Of a stretch of 63,109 nucleotides of DNA, positions 62,869 to 63,109 are shown piece after piece; within the stretch, counting starts at the first letter, position 1; every line of letters begins with the position of its first letter. The stretch lies in assembly GCA_964510225.1 (NCBI GenBank), contig CAZEAN010000018.1:1-63109 (forward strand), in the 5' to 3' direction. The notes under the pieces were generated by a model. That model saw only the letters and a program-made list of their open reading frames with translations, did not search any database and was not told the origin of the DNA. The DNA is from CAZEAN01 sp964510225 (GTDB taxonomy: Bacteria; Planctomycetota; Planctomycetia; Isosphaerales; Isosphaeraceae). The translations under genes and the position numbers were made by a program.

Positions 62869-63109
62869 ATGTCAACAGTTCGTGTGGCATGCACCAATCC
62901 GGAGTGTGGGGCTTCGTTTAGCGTGGCCGAGTCGCATTTGGGACGCCGGGCTCGTTGTAAGAAGTGTGGGCAGCCGTTCGAGTTAGCACCCTTCTCCGAT
63001 CTGAACAACGACCCAGTCGATGACGTGCCGATGGTCGAAACGCCGACCGTGGGCTCGACGTTTGCAGAACGCTATTTGATCGAAAAGGCACTCGGCGACG
63101 GCGGGATGG
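62869..63109 (+). CDS. Zinc-ribbon Ser/Thr protein kinase (N-terminus; gene runs off the window)
   Basis: First 80 residues of a gene cut by the window end. A four-cysteine zinc-ribbon opens the protein (Cys8, Cys13, Cys30, Cys33; CTNPEC and CKKC knuckles), followed by an acidic Pro/Thr linker and the first strands of a Hanks-type kinase (FAERYLIEKALGDGGM, the Gly loop). Many planctomycete kinases carry such MJ0042-like N-terminal ribbons. GGGAGGT lies about a dozen bases before ATG 62869. Its divergent neighbour is the AAA+ ATPase, so a regulatory link is possible. Confidence 0.85.
   Translation, partial: MSTVRVACTNPECGASFSVAESHLGRRARCKKCGQPFELAPFSDLNNDPVDDVPMVETPTVGSTFAERYLIEKALGDGGM

Noticed and set aside
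62649..63008. Minus-strand frame opposite the zinc-ribbon kinase
   Set aside because: Antisense shadow; the plus strand has a clear zinc-ribbon, Gly loop and ribosome site.

Overview
The window reads as a chromosomal segment of a member of the Planctomycetota. I base this on the protein families, not on a database search. It has a DUF1549/DUF1553 - DUF1501 pair with a WD40 giant and an EF-hand protein, a secreted sulfatase, a PEP-CTERM protein, an ECF sigma factor with a membrane-anchored extracellular tail, planctomycete-style Ser/Thr kinases, an M56 peptidase fused to a secretin-like domain, and a giant alpha-2-macroglobulin (A2M) protein. Coding density is moderate, genes alternate strands, and short operons are joined by 4-nt ATGA/GTGA overlaps. 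No rRNA, tRNA, CRISPR array or insertion sequence was seen.

Layout. 1-3464 (minus): nucleoside-monophosphate kinase, two GT4 glycosyltransferases and a truncated gene, probably a surface-polysaccharide cluster. 3606-4247 (plus): histidine phosphatase. 4257-13673 (minus): a secretory operon-like array read as WD40 giant (28 recognisable repeats), DUF1549/DUF1553, DUF1501, EF-hand protein, DoxX-like membrane protein. 14006-22306 (minus): a 2766-residue A2M-family protein with TPRs at both ends and no thioester motif. 22724-26730 (plus): two related TPR-type proteins, the first with a SEC-C zinc motif, running into hisI. 27020-31382: two small SAM methyltransferases, a phytanoyl-CoA-dioxygenase-like oxygenase and an MFS transporter, which look like a small-molecule locus. 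31679-36731: PEP-CTERM protein, class V aminotransferase, acyltransferase-like membrane protein, purM. 36987-40823: cytochrome c'-like protein, unknown membrane protein, Ser/Thr kinase. 41372-46758: lipoate ligase family protein, a low-GC orphan, a 1228-residue membrane protein. 47128-51790 (minus): carbon-nitrogen hydrolase, small membrane protein, sulfatase, RCK/TrkA-N membrane protein. 51917-54484: a palindromic operator candidate, a BlaI-type repressor and a BlaR-like M56 peptidase with a secretin-like C-terminus. 54607-56880 (minus): ECF sigma factor with CBM-like and beta-helix-like tail. 57340-59841 (plus): DUF423 protein, double-ACT protein, UPF0210 protein. 59880-62568 (minus): AAA+ ATPase with TPRs and a TPR membrane protein. 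62869 to the end: start of a zinc-ribbon Ser/Thr kinase.

The strongest leads for undescribed biology are four. (i) The BlaI/M56-secretin switch has a 15-bp-arm palindrome over its promoter and sits next to an RCK membrane protein that lacks a potassium selectivity filter. (ii) The ECF sigma factor is fused through one membrane helix to sugar-binding-like and beta-helix-like domains. (iii) The twin-methyltransferase / PhyH oxygenase / MFS locus. (iv) The thioester-less, double-TPR A2M giant lies beside the WD40-DUF1549-DUF1501-EF-hand export array. All functional statements are read from motifs by eye. Residue positions and repeat counts are manual.
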